Below, piece after piece: positions 9,212-23,200 of a stretch of DNA of 64,000 bases; the stretch's first letter is position 1; every line of letters begins with the position of its first letter. Position numbers and translations under genes: made by a program. The notes beneath the pieces were generated by a model. The model saw only the letters and a list, made by a program, of their open reading frames with translations, made no database searches and was not told the origin of the DNA. Source of the DNA: Batillaria attramentaria (Eukaryota > Mollusca > Gastropoda > Batillariidae); the NCBI GenBank assembly GCA_018292915.2, contig JACVVK020000524.1:327501-391500 (forward strand). The letters are read 5' to 3'.

Positions 9212-12200
9212 GTGAGTACTTTTAAACTGATAAAAACGTGCATCTGCTTTGTGGCAGATGCAGATTTACCCAAGGCTTGACATATTTTGGTGCAAAGCAG
9301 AATTTTTTTTGGTTACACTTTCACTAGATTTGTCAACTTTCTGCCTGACCATTGTACTTTGCCGTTGTTTTCACTTGGTGCAGCTTAAGGGCCGTTTCTA
9401 CACGTGGCAAGTTTGCAAGGCAAAAGCGGGTTTGCGGCCCCCGCAAGTCGACGGCAAATGTACAAGCAAGATGTACAGTCTTGCAGCCTACGGCTTGCCG
9501 CGGCAAGTTTCTGATAGAACGGCTTTCTATTTTCTCGGCTTGCCGCCTGGCAAGTGCGCGCGAGGCACCCAGGGAGCCCCGCCAGGACGGCCAATCGCAC
9601 GCCGCGTAGTGGTCACGTGGCCAAATTAAACAAAATGGCGTCATTGACCTCCGTATGCGCCAAGCGAATCTCGCTGCCAAGACCCACTTTCTCGCCCAGA
9701 TCCGCTGTTTCTTCCTGTTCTGCAGCAAAATAACTGCATCTGCTGCAAAGTTAATTCCTCCTCCGAACTTTCAATTCACATGTTCAGCTGAGTCTGACTC
9801 GGATTCACTCGCGACCATGGCCGGGCGAAGTCGCGCGAGGCCCCTTCCAAATATGGGGTTGAAAGGGTCACACGAAAGGTCAATCAGCCGACTTGTGGTG
9901 CGGAGGTTTCCGCGTGTAGAAGCAGCGGCGTTGCGGCAGACAAACTTGTGGGGGGAAAGTCGAAGGGCGGCAACTTGCCGCTTGTCACGTGTAGAACGGC
10001 CTTAATTTATGGTTCGCCCGTTAGGGGGTGCAAATGTATACCGTCAGTTCCATCGATATTTCGCATAAAGTCGTAGAACGAAGTCAGCGGCCACATGACT
10101 TCACCTCATCAGACCCCGGAGTACATTTGGACCACCCCCTCCCGCGTTGCAGGGATACAGTCGCCCCCGTTTGTGAACGACTGGAGTTTATTTGCCCCTC
10201 CTGCACATGACTGGTATACATTTGCACCCCCTAACAGGCGAACTATACCAACTGAGCCTTAGTGCAGGCACACTTAGCTGTGAATTAATCTTCGCTTGCT
10301 TGCGCTGCTGTAAGCCCTGAAAACTCACTCACTCACTCACATGCACCCTCACATTTCTGTGGGAGGAATATTTTCCAAACCTCACATACTGATAGTTGTG
10401 CATGCTAATCTCCGCAAGATTTACAATTATCACAACTCCGCAGAATACAAGTGTTGACAAAGGCACAAATTACATGACATGTTTATTCATGATTCATTAA
10501 TTGACATATTTTATGAGCCATTTCATTTAAGCTGGTCTGACGAATGGGCTGCACCCTTTCCACACCCTGTATTGTCTCAGTTTTGACCAGGGACACTGAG
10601 TGATAGTGAAGCTCTAGTTGTTCCATGAGTGTAAAAACACTGCGCTAGTACTGCCAGATACAGGAATCTTGGGTATGTGACGTGTACAGTCAAGGATTTT
10701 TTTGTATAGTTTTACCGTTTTTCATGGAAATTTATCAAACTGAGAGGCAACCGCAAGTCTACTACACTCTACAGTACAGGAATTTGAAGCAGGAAGATGA
10801 AAAAAAGTTGAAGCGCTCGGTACAGAAATTTGAGAGTGGAGCACAGCAAAGCTGAAAACATCAAACAACAACAAACAGAAACAAAGCAAAACAAAAAAAT
10901 CGCAACAAAACAAAAAATTAGCAACAAATCAAAAACAAAACAACTACACCACCAGGAACATGATAAACAAATTGCAACTGTAATTCGAAACTTTGCCAGA
11001 AAGATGCATCCTTGTCGCCTGATTCAGGAACAAAATGCAGCATTCAAATACCATTCACATACACCTCAAGGGTAGCTATAGGAACTGACGGACCAGAGTT
11101 GCCAACCAGGAAAGACGTCAGAAGAATGGCCTGTATGAGAAATGTGACGGTTAACCCTTAAGGTGCTAGAGTTTGGCCGGCCAGTGGTTAACACTGGATT
11201 GACCGCAGGCTATTGATTTGGCAAATTCTTTTATGCACCCAGATGAACGGCTTTTCGCGGCTTTGGGCCTGACTAGTGGAAGAGGGATGTGAATGTGGAT
11301 GGATGAATTTCAGATTGGGTGGGTCAGGCCAGAACAGTGGTTGATGGCTCAATTTACAGGGCGACTGTGGATGGTTGTGCAAAAGTGTGGGTAGTTTTGC
11401 TGTTGTGGAGAACTTGCTTCATTCGGTTCTTTAGTCTGGGTCTGCATAAATGGGAAATTATGTGTACATTACTGTACTTCGCTGCTGAATTATGTTACTG
11501 AAGTAAAAGTGAATGCCCATGTTGTAGTTCGTAGTTGTGCTGTAAATACTATTATTGCGTTTGTTCATTTCAAGTGACTAGTTTTTTTCTTGCTTTTTTT
11601 TTTTTAAGAGAAAAAAAGAGAGAGAAAAAAAAGGAGAAAGATTCAGTTGGCTATTTGTTTTTGCTAGCAAAATTTCTTGTGGCCTGTGCCAAAATGGTGT
11701 GCTGGTCCCCAAAGCAGCTACAACCAGTACAAGTTTCAGAATCCAACAGGATTTTTTATTTATTTATTTTATTTTATTTTTTTAAAGCAAAATCACAGTT
11801 TACCTGATGCTAAGTAGTCCCATTATGGTACCACGTTCACAAGTGCGAGGGGGAAACAGGTTTTGCAGGAGTTTCACTTGCTGTTTGCTGGTAAGGTATA
11901 CCATCATTATACAGGTCAACCTCTGTATAACTGTAAAGTCACTACTTGTTTAGTTGACACATGTATGTGTATACATGTATGTGTGTATGAACATCATTTT
12001 TCAAGTACAGTTTTTTTTACCGTTAAACTTGGGTGGATACTGGTTTAGAATTTCAGTTAATATTGCAGACAGGCTATAACAGGAAGGCCGTCTTCCCAAC
12101 AACTTGTGAAGCTCATAACAATTTACAGTTATAGATGGGTGCATGTGCACTACAAGAACAAAGCACTTTCTACAACTCCAGCTTTGGTCGTAGTGCCGTT

Positions 12201-15200
12201 GCTGCTGGGGTTGCGGCGGCTGCCGCTGCTAGCTCCACCCATACTTACACGCAGCATTGAGGGGGTTTCCGATCAATACGAAATGGTGATTTCTCCAGTC
12301 CGCCGCAGATTACAGAGTACGATGCTGGCATTTTCCAGACTAAAACCGACGATGACGTCAACCTTTTGCAACACTCAAAGCGCAGGAAAGCTCGATCGAA
12401 CGCTCGCTGTGCATATGATCGTCATGTGATAAGCTCGTGCGTGCGCATGAAGAAACCTGGAGACGTCTGGGAAGATTCTGGCTTCAGATAAAATTTCTGA
12501 AATTAAACCTAGAATAGTACACGTAACTTAGAGTAAGCTGTACTTGTTTGGGATGTTAAAAGTTTTGCGACAGGCACACAGCAGCATGTGGAGAGCTCTC
12601 TTCATCGTACGCGCAGACAGAAGTTTTGTTCAGTCAGTGCAGGAAAGGACTATAGGCTCAAAGTACGCCACATTTTTCTAATATTAGAAGCCACAGTCAC
12701 GAAAACAGTTGCAATGGCCAAATAAAACATTCTTCTATCTGGCAAACAGCCTTTGAGTTTTGAAAATGGCAGTTGTCCATCTCAGCGGTGAAATGAACAT
12801 AGAGGCTTTAACTTTAAGATGCTGGTGCAACACTGCAAGTAAAGTAAAGGAAGTATTGTATAATTGGTATGAGGAAGATCAGAATACATGTATACAGTAC
12901 CAAACGCAAACTTAGTATGAAAAGGAAAAAACAAATTAGATGAGCATACCTGCAGTACCATTTTTTGAGTGTCACTTTGGTATTAGAATACCAGGGTACC
13001 TGCCTGCGCTTTATGAGGGACAGCTATCTTTATAATGAATTGCTGCTAAACTTTTACTTCAAAGGACGTTGAAGTATTGCTCAGTTTTTACTTCAAAGGA
13101 TGTTGGTGTCAGTCATCCCTAAGATCATAAGCCGACAGAGTGAGTCCTGACTGCATCACCTTCACTAACCGCCCCCCCCCCCCCCCCCCAAGCCTCAAGC
13201 AGTTTAGACCCCAAGGTGGGATTTTGACATGTATACATGTGTGGCTTTGCTAGCAATGCTGTTAACTTAAGTCTTGTGACTTTTCCCCTGAGTTCAACAT
13301 GAGTCTTTTACACACACATGTATCACACAGTCTTTTATTTAGTTTTAGATTCCTCCAACCCCCCCCCCCCCCCTCCTCCACACACACACACACACACACA
13401 GTGACACACACACCACAGTGACACACACAGTGACACACACACACACACACAACACAACTTCACACATTTACACCACACATACTTTCTGGGCTGGAGTGTC
13501 AGCCGTAGGCACTGTTTGTAACAGAACAGGCGGGGCTGGGATCAAGGTTTTAGCGAGCTCTGCTTTGTGTGTGCACATATATACATACCGACAGCAAAAA
13601 TCTATATTCCGTCGCCATAACCTTCACAGTGCCTCCACTAGCAACTAGTCAATTTTTTATCATCCGCAGGAGCTGTCATGATGTTTCTTTTCTCCAACTT
13701 GTTTGCGGGTTGTATGCAAAATACATCAGGTCACGTGACGCGTTGAATAGCTTACAATCAATAAACGTGGCAAAAAAAACACAAACGATTCTGTCTGCAA
13801 GACGTCATCTCTTGCGTGTGTCGATTCTTGGGTTTTTTTGTTTTTGTTTTAGATACATGCAGTGATGTACAGATATAGATCCCCAGACAGCCTCCAAATA
13901 CCAAGATGATTTTTTAGACAGGTTTTTTCATATAATGTTTAGTTGTTACGGCGGGCACACTGCGTCATCGTTGATTTTGACCTTGAAGTTGGGGTAGGGG
14001 GAAGGGGGCAAATGTTTCGATCATGCATGCACAAAACGCAAGGCTTACACACGTAAGTGATTTCAGCCATAAGGCTTTGCTAGGTATGCAGAAAAAGGGA
14101 TAATGTGTGTAGAATACGCAAGCATGTACATGACAACATTTCTGAAGGCCGGTTCAGTAGAACAGGTAAGACTTGCCATTTCACATACTTTATTGTTGTT
14201 TTGTATTGGAAAGATAATAATTATAATAATATATTGGTCACACAGGACTTGGCATCCATGGAAGCCGTACTCAGAGGAATGCCGTGGCTGACTGTAAAAC
14301 TAAAAGTGTGGACCATGTGAACTGTGTCCACTGTGTGCACAGAAATGAAGAAAGGAATCAGACATTTTGAAAATGAAACGATCAGTGACCGATCTCCAAC
14401 GCAGAAATGAAGCGCTGGCTACAGTATACAAACTGGTGACACTTACAGCCACCGCACAAATGACCTGACCGGTTTGCCTTACGCTGGGTATATATATTAT
14501 ATCTATTTTGAGGTGGGCCTGTTGTCCACAGTGATGGATGTGTAAGGTTAGCTGACGTCATCTTTGGGGACAGCCTAGGGCGACTGCAATGGTTGGTGTC
14601 GCATGTAGAAACTGTGACCCAGTCAGAACATCAGTTCACAAGCAGACTAGCGAACCTGTCACGCCGGTGATGATGCTAGTTATAAATAGTTCTGCTGTAT
14701 CATTATGGGGTGAATGGTAGCTCAATAGGTAGGTGTCCAATATTAGTAGGTGTGCTACTGAATGGCTGTCCACACTGTGACTCTGTGTGACCATGAAGCG
14801 TGGATATGACCACAGGTGGTGCTGTGGTATCAGATGTGTGACTGATTTATCCTGGCGTGTACAGGGCGCCTCCTGACTTTCTCCTCCAGTATTATCAAAA
14901 TTACATAAATTTGATTCAGTGGCGCCGTACCACAACACATGACATTGTGCTTTCTCTGAGGGAAATAATGAAAATTTCAGGAAAGAGAAAAAAAAATTCA
15001 GTTAAAAAAAAACAACCAAACCTGTCCCTGTATTTTGTATTGTGTGGTCCACTGGCTAGTCCTGTTGTGCTTTGCTTGCTTTTTGTTGCAGTTTTGAGAA
15101 TTGCTTCATTCTGGAATTGTGCTTTGGAAATGTTCAGCCCACCAAATTTGAAAAATAAATGTAATTCTAAACTCCGAAATTTAAATAGCTGAGCTGACCC

Positions 15201-18200
15201 TTCGCACCAGGTGATTGTAATATGTTTATGTCCAGTGTGTGGGAGAATGCGTGTGATTCACGTGGAGCGTGCGTGTTGGGTTCAGTTCGCGGCGCTTTTG
15301 AGCCGATTCGTGAAATTGGGTAAAGCGCCTATACAATACTCATTATTATTATTATTATAAACCGCAGAGAAATTGGTGCCAATGTTCCCAAAGTCCCTGC
15401 ATTCTAACCAGTGTCATCTGCACAGAAACAGGAAGGGTGAATGGTCAGGCAAGCCCAATGAATGAATTACATTCACACTGATCAGTAGCAAATTTTATGG
15501 AGATGAATTACAGTGTGCATAATTTGAATTTCCTTCTGGGGTTTTCAGTGTAGGTTACGGCCTTGAACACATTTATAACATGACTTTTCCATGAAGTTCT
15601 GTAACCATGTTATCGGTGGTTTCCACATGGCCAAGCTCAGTTCAGTTTTAACACTTTGGCCCATACGAAAAACAAAAAAAAAATAAATAAATAAAAGAAG
15701 ACACAAAACAACAAGGAAATCAAAGCCTTCACAAAAGCCCTTTCCACAGCACGCACTTTCAGTTACCGCGCAAATTTTCAAACACAACCATTCCTTTCAC
15801 ATGGGGTTGCATACCCCGTATCAGTTACGAGAGTGTCTTCTCCTGCATAACGAACTGGGTTTAGCCATAAATTTACTCTGCGTACAACTACACAAGGTTC
15901 GCGTGCTCCCAAGGCAGTGAACGGGGACACCTCATTTCCTTTGGCACACGCACGCAGCTGTACATAGTGGGGAACGGGGGAGAGAGGCTGTGAGATGGAG
16001 AGGAGACCCGAAATTGAGGTCAAGTCATTGATTTCCATCGCCTTGTAAGGTCCAGTTGTCTGCGTGGTATGCGGTGTAGGTAGGCAAATCACACTAGTCA
16101 GAGAAGGTCCCTTCACACGGCTCTCAGTCTTTGTAGAACATTGCCCAGTAAACCTCAAGGCGCGATCAGTGAGGTCATGTATAGCAATTATTGCTGGTAG
16201 TTAACGCTCTGAGTGACTATTTTTGTGGTGGCTAACAGTCGCTTATGGGAGATTTTACTGTGTAGTGAAATGCCATCATCAAAATGACAGAATGATGGAT
16301 TGGACAAAAAAAAATTGAAACAGAAACAGACTATGATTACATCAGTTTTGCGAGAGTATTGAAAGGGTGAAATTTTGGGCACCAGAGTATCAACAAGGTC
16401 ACAGAAAAGCCATGATTGCTGTGGTGCTTGTTGATAGTACTACATCAGTACATGTTGATAGTGTCTTCACACTGAGTGTCTTCATTTGTCATGACCTGTA
16501 ACACACCTTGCTTGGAAATCCCATATATATGCAGAGGAGCACAAAAGCGGCCACAAAAATGGCTTCAGGAAGATGTAATGTGTGACATACACACACTCGC
16601 TATCAGCTGCACCATGCATCTCGGAGTTACTCAAAAATCAGCCACGAGAATGGCTTCAAGAAGGATGTGTACTACATGTGACGTACATGTACTTGCCAGA
16701 AGTTGCACCATCAGGGATGAAAAAGAGGCTGCAAGAATGGCTTCAGTGAGATATAACGTGTATACATGTATGTGTGACGTACATGCACTTGCAAGCAGTT
16801 GCACCATCACTGATCAAAGCAGATGCATGCGTGTGCACAGTACAAATGTGCCCATCCCCTTTGGCAAGTGCATACATAAATGAGGAATGCAGCCCGAAGA
16901 GAAATCCTGTGTCCGGTTACAACCAGTTGTATTTTGAAGTGGGGACGTGGATTTTGTAGGTGTTCATTTATGAATGAATTGTTTATGAACGGGAATAGGT
17001 TATGAATTGTGTGTCCATTAGTTTCACACATACTTGTACACACTGTTACGTGTACATAACTGTTTAGGAACAGGCGTGCGACTTCCGGTACTTGTTGAAA
17101 GAGAGCGCGAGAGAGGCTGTCTGTACACAGATGCTCGAGTTACATTGTTTTTGTGGCCAATGACTGCTAAAAGAAAACAACAAAACACCACCAACAATTT
17201 ATATATATATATATATATATGCACGCCGGATGCATGCACACACACACACACAGAGCACACACATACACACACACACACAAAGAGAAGCAGCAGCAACAAC
17301 CACCACATAATAAAGTAACATCAGTAACTGATGTTACTGTATTATGTGGTTGTTGTTGCTGCTGCTTCTGGTTGTGTGTGTGTGTTACTGTCATTAGTCC
17401 CAGTTGTCATCTAACTACACTGTTTCCTCATCACGCACACAACCAGATTTTGTGCATGCATTGTACTCCATTGAGACTGGTATTCAAAGAGACCACTTCA
17501 CTGGGCAAGGCCGAAGGCTGAAGCCCGGAAGCCCCGCCGGCGGCCCCTTACGCTGCTGTGTATTGGTAAATCATAGTACAGAATGTCCATGACGTTATTT
17601 TATGGAAAAAGGGGTGATTTCAAAATGAAAGAGATTGACATAATGGTCTTTCTCATCAAATGACATCAGTGGACTTATCGCTTTCCATGTTTCAGTTGTA
17701 ACAGTATGAAACTACATGTATGTGCTTCCCTCTTTGGCAAAAATAAAGTTTGCTGCCAGATAACGCCATGTGTTGTGCTCATTACGCCGCGGCACGTGAT
17801 TGGCTGAATTCTGGGGGCTCGCCCCCTTCGCTCCACAGGAGTGGAGTCTATGATTGCAGCATGTGGCCAAAGTGTTGCTGGCCACGCTGCAAAGGGGAAA
17901 GCTCTCGGAAGTACTTCACGGAAACAATGGGCGCTGACTCGCAGTTAGCTAAGCGGCCCATAGCTTTCAGCAAACAGGCCATAGAGCAAAAGCACTGTTG
18001 GGTAACGGTTACGTCGGTATGGCAGTTTGAAGTATCCGTGTCCGCTTGCCATGCATACATGTATCAGTAGATACAATCCTCATTTGCACAAGGCGATATT
18101 CAGATGTGACCGTGACCTTGATATTTAAAACTGGAAGTGAACTTGCTCGTTTGGTGTTCGCAGTGGTGGTTGTAAATTATGTGTATTTTGGCGTTTTCTT

Positions 18201-18589
18201 GTTCCCGTTGCATTATATACATATTTATTTATGCACTGAAAGATCCCAGAAGAAATCAAAAGGGCAAAGTAGATTATGCCGTCGTGTTTGATTTGACTGT
18301 AAGCCTAAGTGAGGAGACTTAAGTGTCTCGCTCTCGCTCAAACTTAATTAATACACCCACATAACACACATACAGTGCATATGTGTGGTACGGTACTCCC
18401 CCCCCCCACCCACCTTCTCCACACACACACACACACACACACGAGGCACACTGAGATTGCAGCTGCATTAATTTAGTCACTTCGCTTGCAGCGAAACGAA
18501 TGACCCTTCAGACCGGATGTTGACACAGTTAAAAGCGATTTTCCGTTCCTGCTGCGCTTTCGCAGTGGCAAAGCCCCCCCCCCCCCCCC

Positions 18590-18620
<31 letters not shown>

Positions 18621-18863
18621 ACTGCACAGGCAGAGTGCAACTGTTCCAGCTGCATTTGCAATGAAACATGATCCCCATAAATCATTGTGAAGGGCAGCTT
18701 CCTGACTGAAAGCAAACGTGTTGGTTATTTTATAAAACAGAAAGAGTGCAGACGTGTGTGTGTGTGTGTGTTGAGAGAGAGAGAGAGAGCCTATGTTCGA
18801 CAACCCCAGAGTGAAGTCATGCATGGTTGTCATTGCTGGTTATAGACGCACGGCAGCAGCAGC

Positions 18864-18906
<43 letters not shown>

Positions 18907-18993
18907 CAGCCTATGTTCGACAACCCCAGAATGAAGTCATGCATGGTTGTCATTGCTGGTTATAGACGCACGGCAGCAGCAGCAGCAGTGTGT

Positions 18994-19027
<34 letters not shown>

Positions 19028-19101
19028 CCTATGTTCGACAACCCCAGAATGAAGTCATGCATGGTTGTCATTCTGGTTATAGACGCACGGCAGCAGCAGC
19101 A

Positions 19102-19146
<45 letters not shown>

Positions 19147-19515
19147 TTTTATGCAGGTTCTACATGTTTTGCACCTTCCGACACCCCATTATAAAGACCA
19201 GTTCTAATAATTATTTTGGAAGCGTCAACTGGTCATAAGTGGTGACTCACCGAATCAATCATTTCCATACAAATGCGCTGCTAATGTGCTCATGTATCCA
19301 GTGTCTCATGCCTTCCTACAGACAACCCAAAATTAGGAACTCCCAACACATAAAGTGAGGGTTGTTTGCCAGACATGTGGGTAAAGTTTGGAATGCATGA
19401 TTGTGTATATTTATGCCAACAAAAGCAGCAACAATAACAGAAAAAAAAGGTCAAATGTGTTTAATGTGTGCACCCAAAACAGTCACTACATGCGTGTGCA
19501 CACACAAGAGCACAG

Positions 19516-19568
<53 letters not shown>

Positions 19569-20203
19569 CTTAGTGTCTTGAAAAATGTCTTGAAAGGTCT
19601 TGGAAAAATTCTGCCGTATGTGCATCAGTCACACGCACATTACAACTCAGAGAGCGTTTTGTGGTAATTTGCTTCACAAGAGGAGTAATTTGTCAACCAT
19701 GACATTTCACCCAAGTAGGTGCTGTAGGGGAAACCCACGCACAAGTAACAGTTTTCTGTAATCACTTCTTGACCATTGATTAGCCGGCTATGGTCAGTTT
19801 CTTGGCCTAACGGGCGACCAGTGATAGTCGTAGCGTGGTCACAGTGGTGGAAGAAGTGTGTGGGACTAGTGGTGGTGGTGTTGGTTGCAGTTGTACACGT
19901 AGTAGCGGTCACGATGTTGGTGGCGTGTCGGTTGTGTGTGGGTGGAACTTGTTCCCGCTGGTCTGCGGTTGCCCTGAGGGTACGTCACAGTATCCTGATA
20001 ACAGGGGCATTTTCCAGGATGCTGGTTCGCGTGGGTTGCGCTGGCAGAATGGGAACCCTTTGTGTTGGGATAATTTCTCTGCCGTTGGATGGTGATAGAA
20101 TTTCCTGCACCAGATTTAGAATCGCAGTGTTAGTCTAGTGCGAGGTGCTCACTGTCCTGTTATTTTGGTGACGGAGTAGGTCATGTACTGTGTGTGTGTG
20201 TGT

Positions 20204-20235
<32 letters not shown>

Positions 20236-23200
20236 GCTTTGCCATCAGCAGGTTATGTATGTCTACTTGTATGAACGTTGTTGTTTTTTAGTTCTTAGGG
20301 AATGGCATTTACATTTTCAAGAGACAGTTTTACTAACAGGTTCATTTTCACTTTGTATCAGTAGTCTGTAAATCAAATATCAGCGCTACCAGAATTGGAC
20401 AGTACATAGAACCTATCATATAATTATCTATGGGTACTGTGTAGAGAAAAAAAAATAGTCCCTTTGTGAGATTTATATCACCTGCCCATGATCTGGAGCA
20501 GAACGTTAGGAGACTCTGGTGTCACATTGGAGACGCATTCTTACACACCTTTTGTGGTTGAAATTGTCACGAGCCGAATGCAAGGCCATGAGATTGTAGA
20601 TGAGGTGACACATGCAAAAGGAATGGACACAGTACAACTGAAGTTATACAAGGGTGCCTGCCAAAGATTACCGTAGCTGCATGCGTGGCCTAGTTGTGCT
20701 GTCCTTCAAGTCTAAGTTCACAAATTGTTCAGAGCTTTTCTGGTGATGTCTAAAGCCTAGCACGTCCTACCACTTAGACACTTGCAGAGTACCAGCCTCA
20801 CACAGGCTAGTATTGAGCAGACAGAAGCCAAAAAGCACAGCATCTGCCACAGTCTTGTCTTGGCTGACTAGGAGAGCTTTTGGTCATTGAAATTCTCATT
20901 TGCGTGACCAGCAAATGTCAGTGTTTTGCATTTAGAGCTCTACCAATCTGAAGATAAAGTGCTGGTGTCAAGTTTTGAACAGACTGGGTCAGTCGCAGGC
21001 ACCACTGTCTGAAAACAAGTTGAAAAGTTGCCCTTATGTGATGACCAGAAATATGGGACAGTAGGGCCTTTAAATCCAGGCCAGCCCCCCCCCCCCCCCC
21101 ACACACACACACAGCCCTTTTTCCTCCCTCCCCATACACCAGGTCTTTCTCTCAGTTTTTCCGCTGTACCCAGTGACTCCGGACAAAAGTGGTGTGCATG
21201 TGTTCATTGTGCAGTAACATCTAGAGGGCAACGACCATTATACATGATGCAGTTGATGGCAGTGATGAGGTGGGAAGATCGCCACCGCTGATACAAGCAT
21301 CAAGATGCCCTGGAGTCGGCATCAGTATTTTTGTCTAGAAACTGACAGATGGGCACGTGTACAAGGCACAGTGTACTAGGGTTAGGTGTGCAGACCGGCC
21401 CCGCTAAAGAAAGACATGAAAAACACATGCTGTGCGCAATGCTGCGTTTGTGCTTTCAGTTTGTGTTCTCACATGTGTGGAACACTTGTACGCGTGAAAT
21501 GTTTGATGGGACAGGAAAGGAAGGAAACATTCACATGCCATCAGTCAGCACAAAAATAAACATGCACGCTTACATTTTCCTGTTCTCTGACTGGTAGTGG
21601 TAGGCTTATGAGGTTAAACAAAAATCGGACGCAAGAAGAGCTGCTATGCTGTTCGTGTGCCAGTTTTGAGACGGTTGATTGTTTGGATTGTTGCGATGGT
21701 AAACCATACCATACACTCGTCTTAGGAACTGCACGAGGTGGCATTCCTGTTTTCCCAGCAGGGCTAAAGCATTACAAGATGCATTTTGTGGGATCGGTTT
21801 GACGAATGACCATTTTCGGTAAGTATTAGAGGTGACCCTCCCCTCTCGCTCGCTAGCTCGCTCTCCCCGCATCACGATCGAGGACGCCGCAGGCTATCTC
21901 GGCCAACCACCCCGGGTCCGCATGCCACAAAAATCAATTAACCCAGATATTCTACAAACCAGCCGGGTCATAGAACATGGATGCGAGGGAAACAATATTA
22001 GTGTGCTCCGGACTTCCTCGGGGCCTAGTGCTGCTTCTTGATTTTCTTTATTTACTTGGCAACCGTCTTGTTGCGTTGTTACTATTACGTTTCCAAAACA
22101 CATCCCTCGCAAGGTGCCTGTAGTTTGTCAGCTGTGCAGATATTTGGTTATGCGAGTTCCTGGGCCGGCCGAGAATTCCATTGGTCCTGTCAGAGCTAGT
22201 CAATTATCCACGTTATATGGCTGCGTGCCAAGTTCCTTGGCATCTCGCGCAACGATTGGTCGGATACACCTCATCCTCGCAACGATTGGATAGCATGTTC
22301 ACGCGCATGTCTACTGAGGCCTTGAGTGCCTGCACTCGTCCGACAGCTGTTGGAGTTGTGATGGGAATCACTCCGTTGTTGTAAAGCGCAGTCACAACAC
22401 AACCGAGATGAAAAGTGCACTATAACTTCAGTTTTGTGCACATATGCGCCCAGCACATATTTTTGCAAGCTGCCTAACCGCGTTGCCAAGTTGATCAGTC
22501 CCGTTCGGCCGGCATCCCAAATTTCATTGATCGCCATACCCCCGCGGTAAACGGCAGCTTATCACAATCGATTGGGCGCCGTTCAGTGTCCCACTTTCGC
22601 ATCGATTTTTTGCCTTGGGGAAATTTCGCCTAAAAGACTAATGCCGTTTTATCAACACAATCACTGCGCACTTCGAATTTTCTGCGCCCTCACAACAAAG
22701 AAAACAGCTTTCATCGGTTTCACTGTCCTTCCCAAATTCATCTCACTTACGTGCACCTCAGTGCCCTGACTGACCAGTATAACTTCATATCAACCGCAGC
22801 CTACCAACAACGCATGTCTCCTTCAGTCAACATTCTTGGTAGCATTGTCAACTTTATAGTCATGTCTGGATGCGGGGTTGGGTGGGTATCGCAGCAGATT
22901 CCTCACTTCTCTGAATACATCATCGCAGGTTGAGCTCCTTCGGTCACTTGCACTAAGCCCAGGGTTTAGGAGAATGGACACAACATAACCTTAGTGTTTT
23001 GCTTACTACACCTTTTAGTGCACCGTCCTGCAAGAAGGGATTTCAGAGGAGTGGTAAAAGTTGTCACTGAGCCATGAACAGGGAACCAATTAGTATCACT
23101 TATAAGACTACTCGCTCTGGAAAACACACAATGTGGGGGATCTAACTTGAGTGTGATGAAGGCTGACGACATGAATACTTTCAAGTGGCTGCCACATGTA

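Noticed and set aside
21979..22115. Short frame [12 protein letters not shown]... ending near a GTGCCT site, as a CIC-S first exon
   Set aside because: The donor-like site leaves phase 2, but exon 2 needs phase 1.
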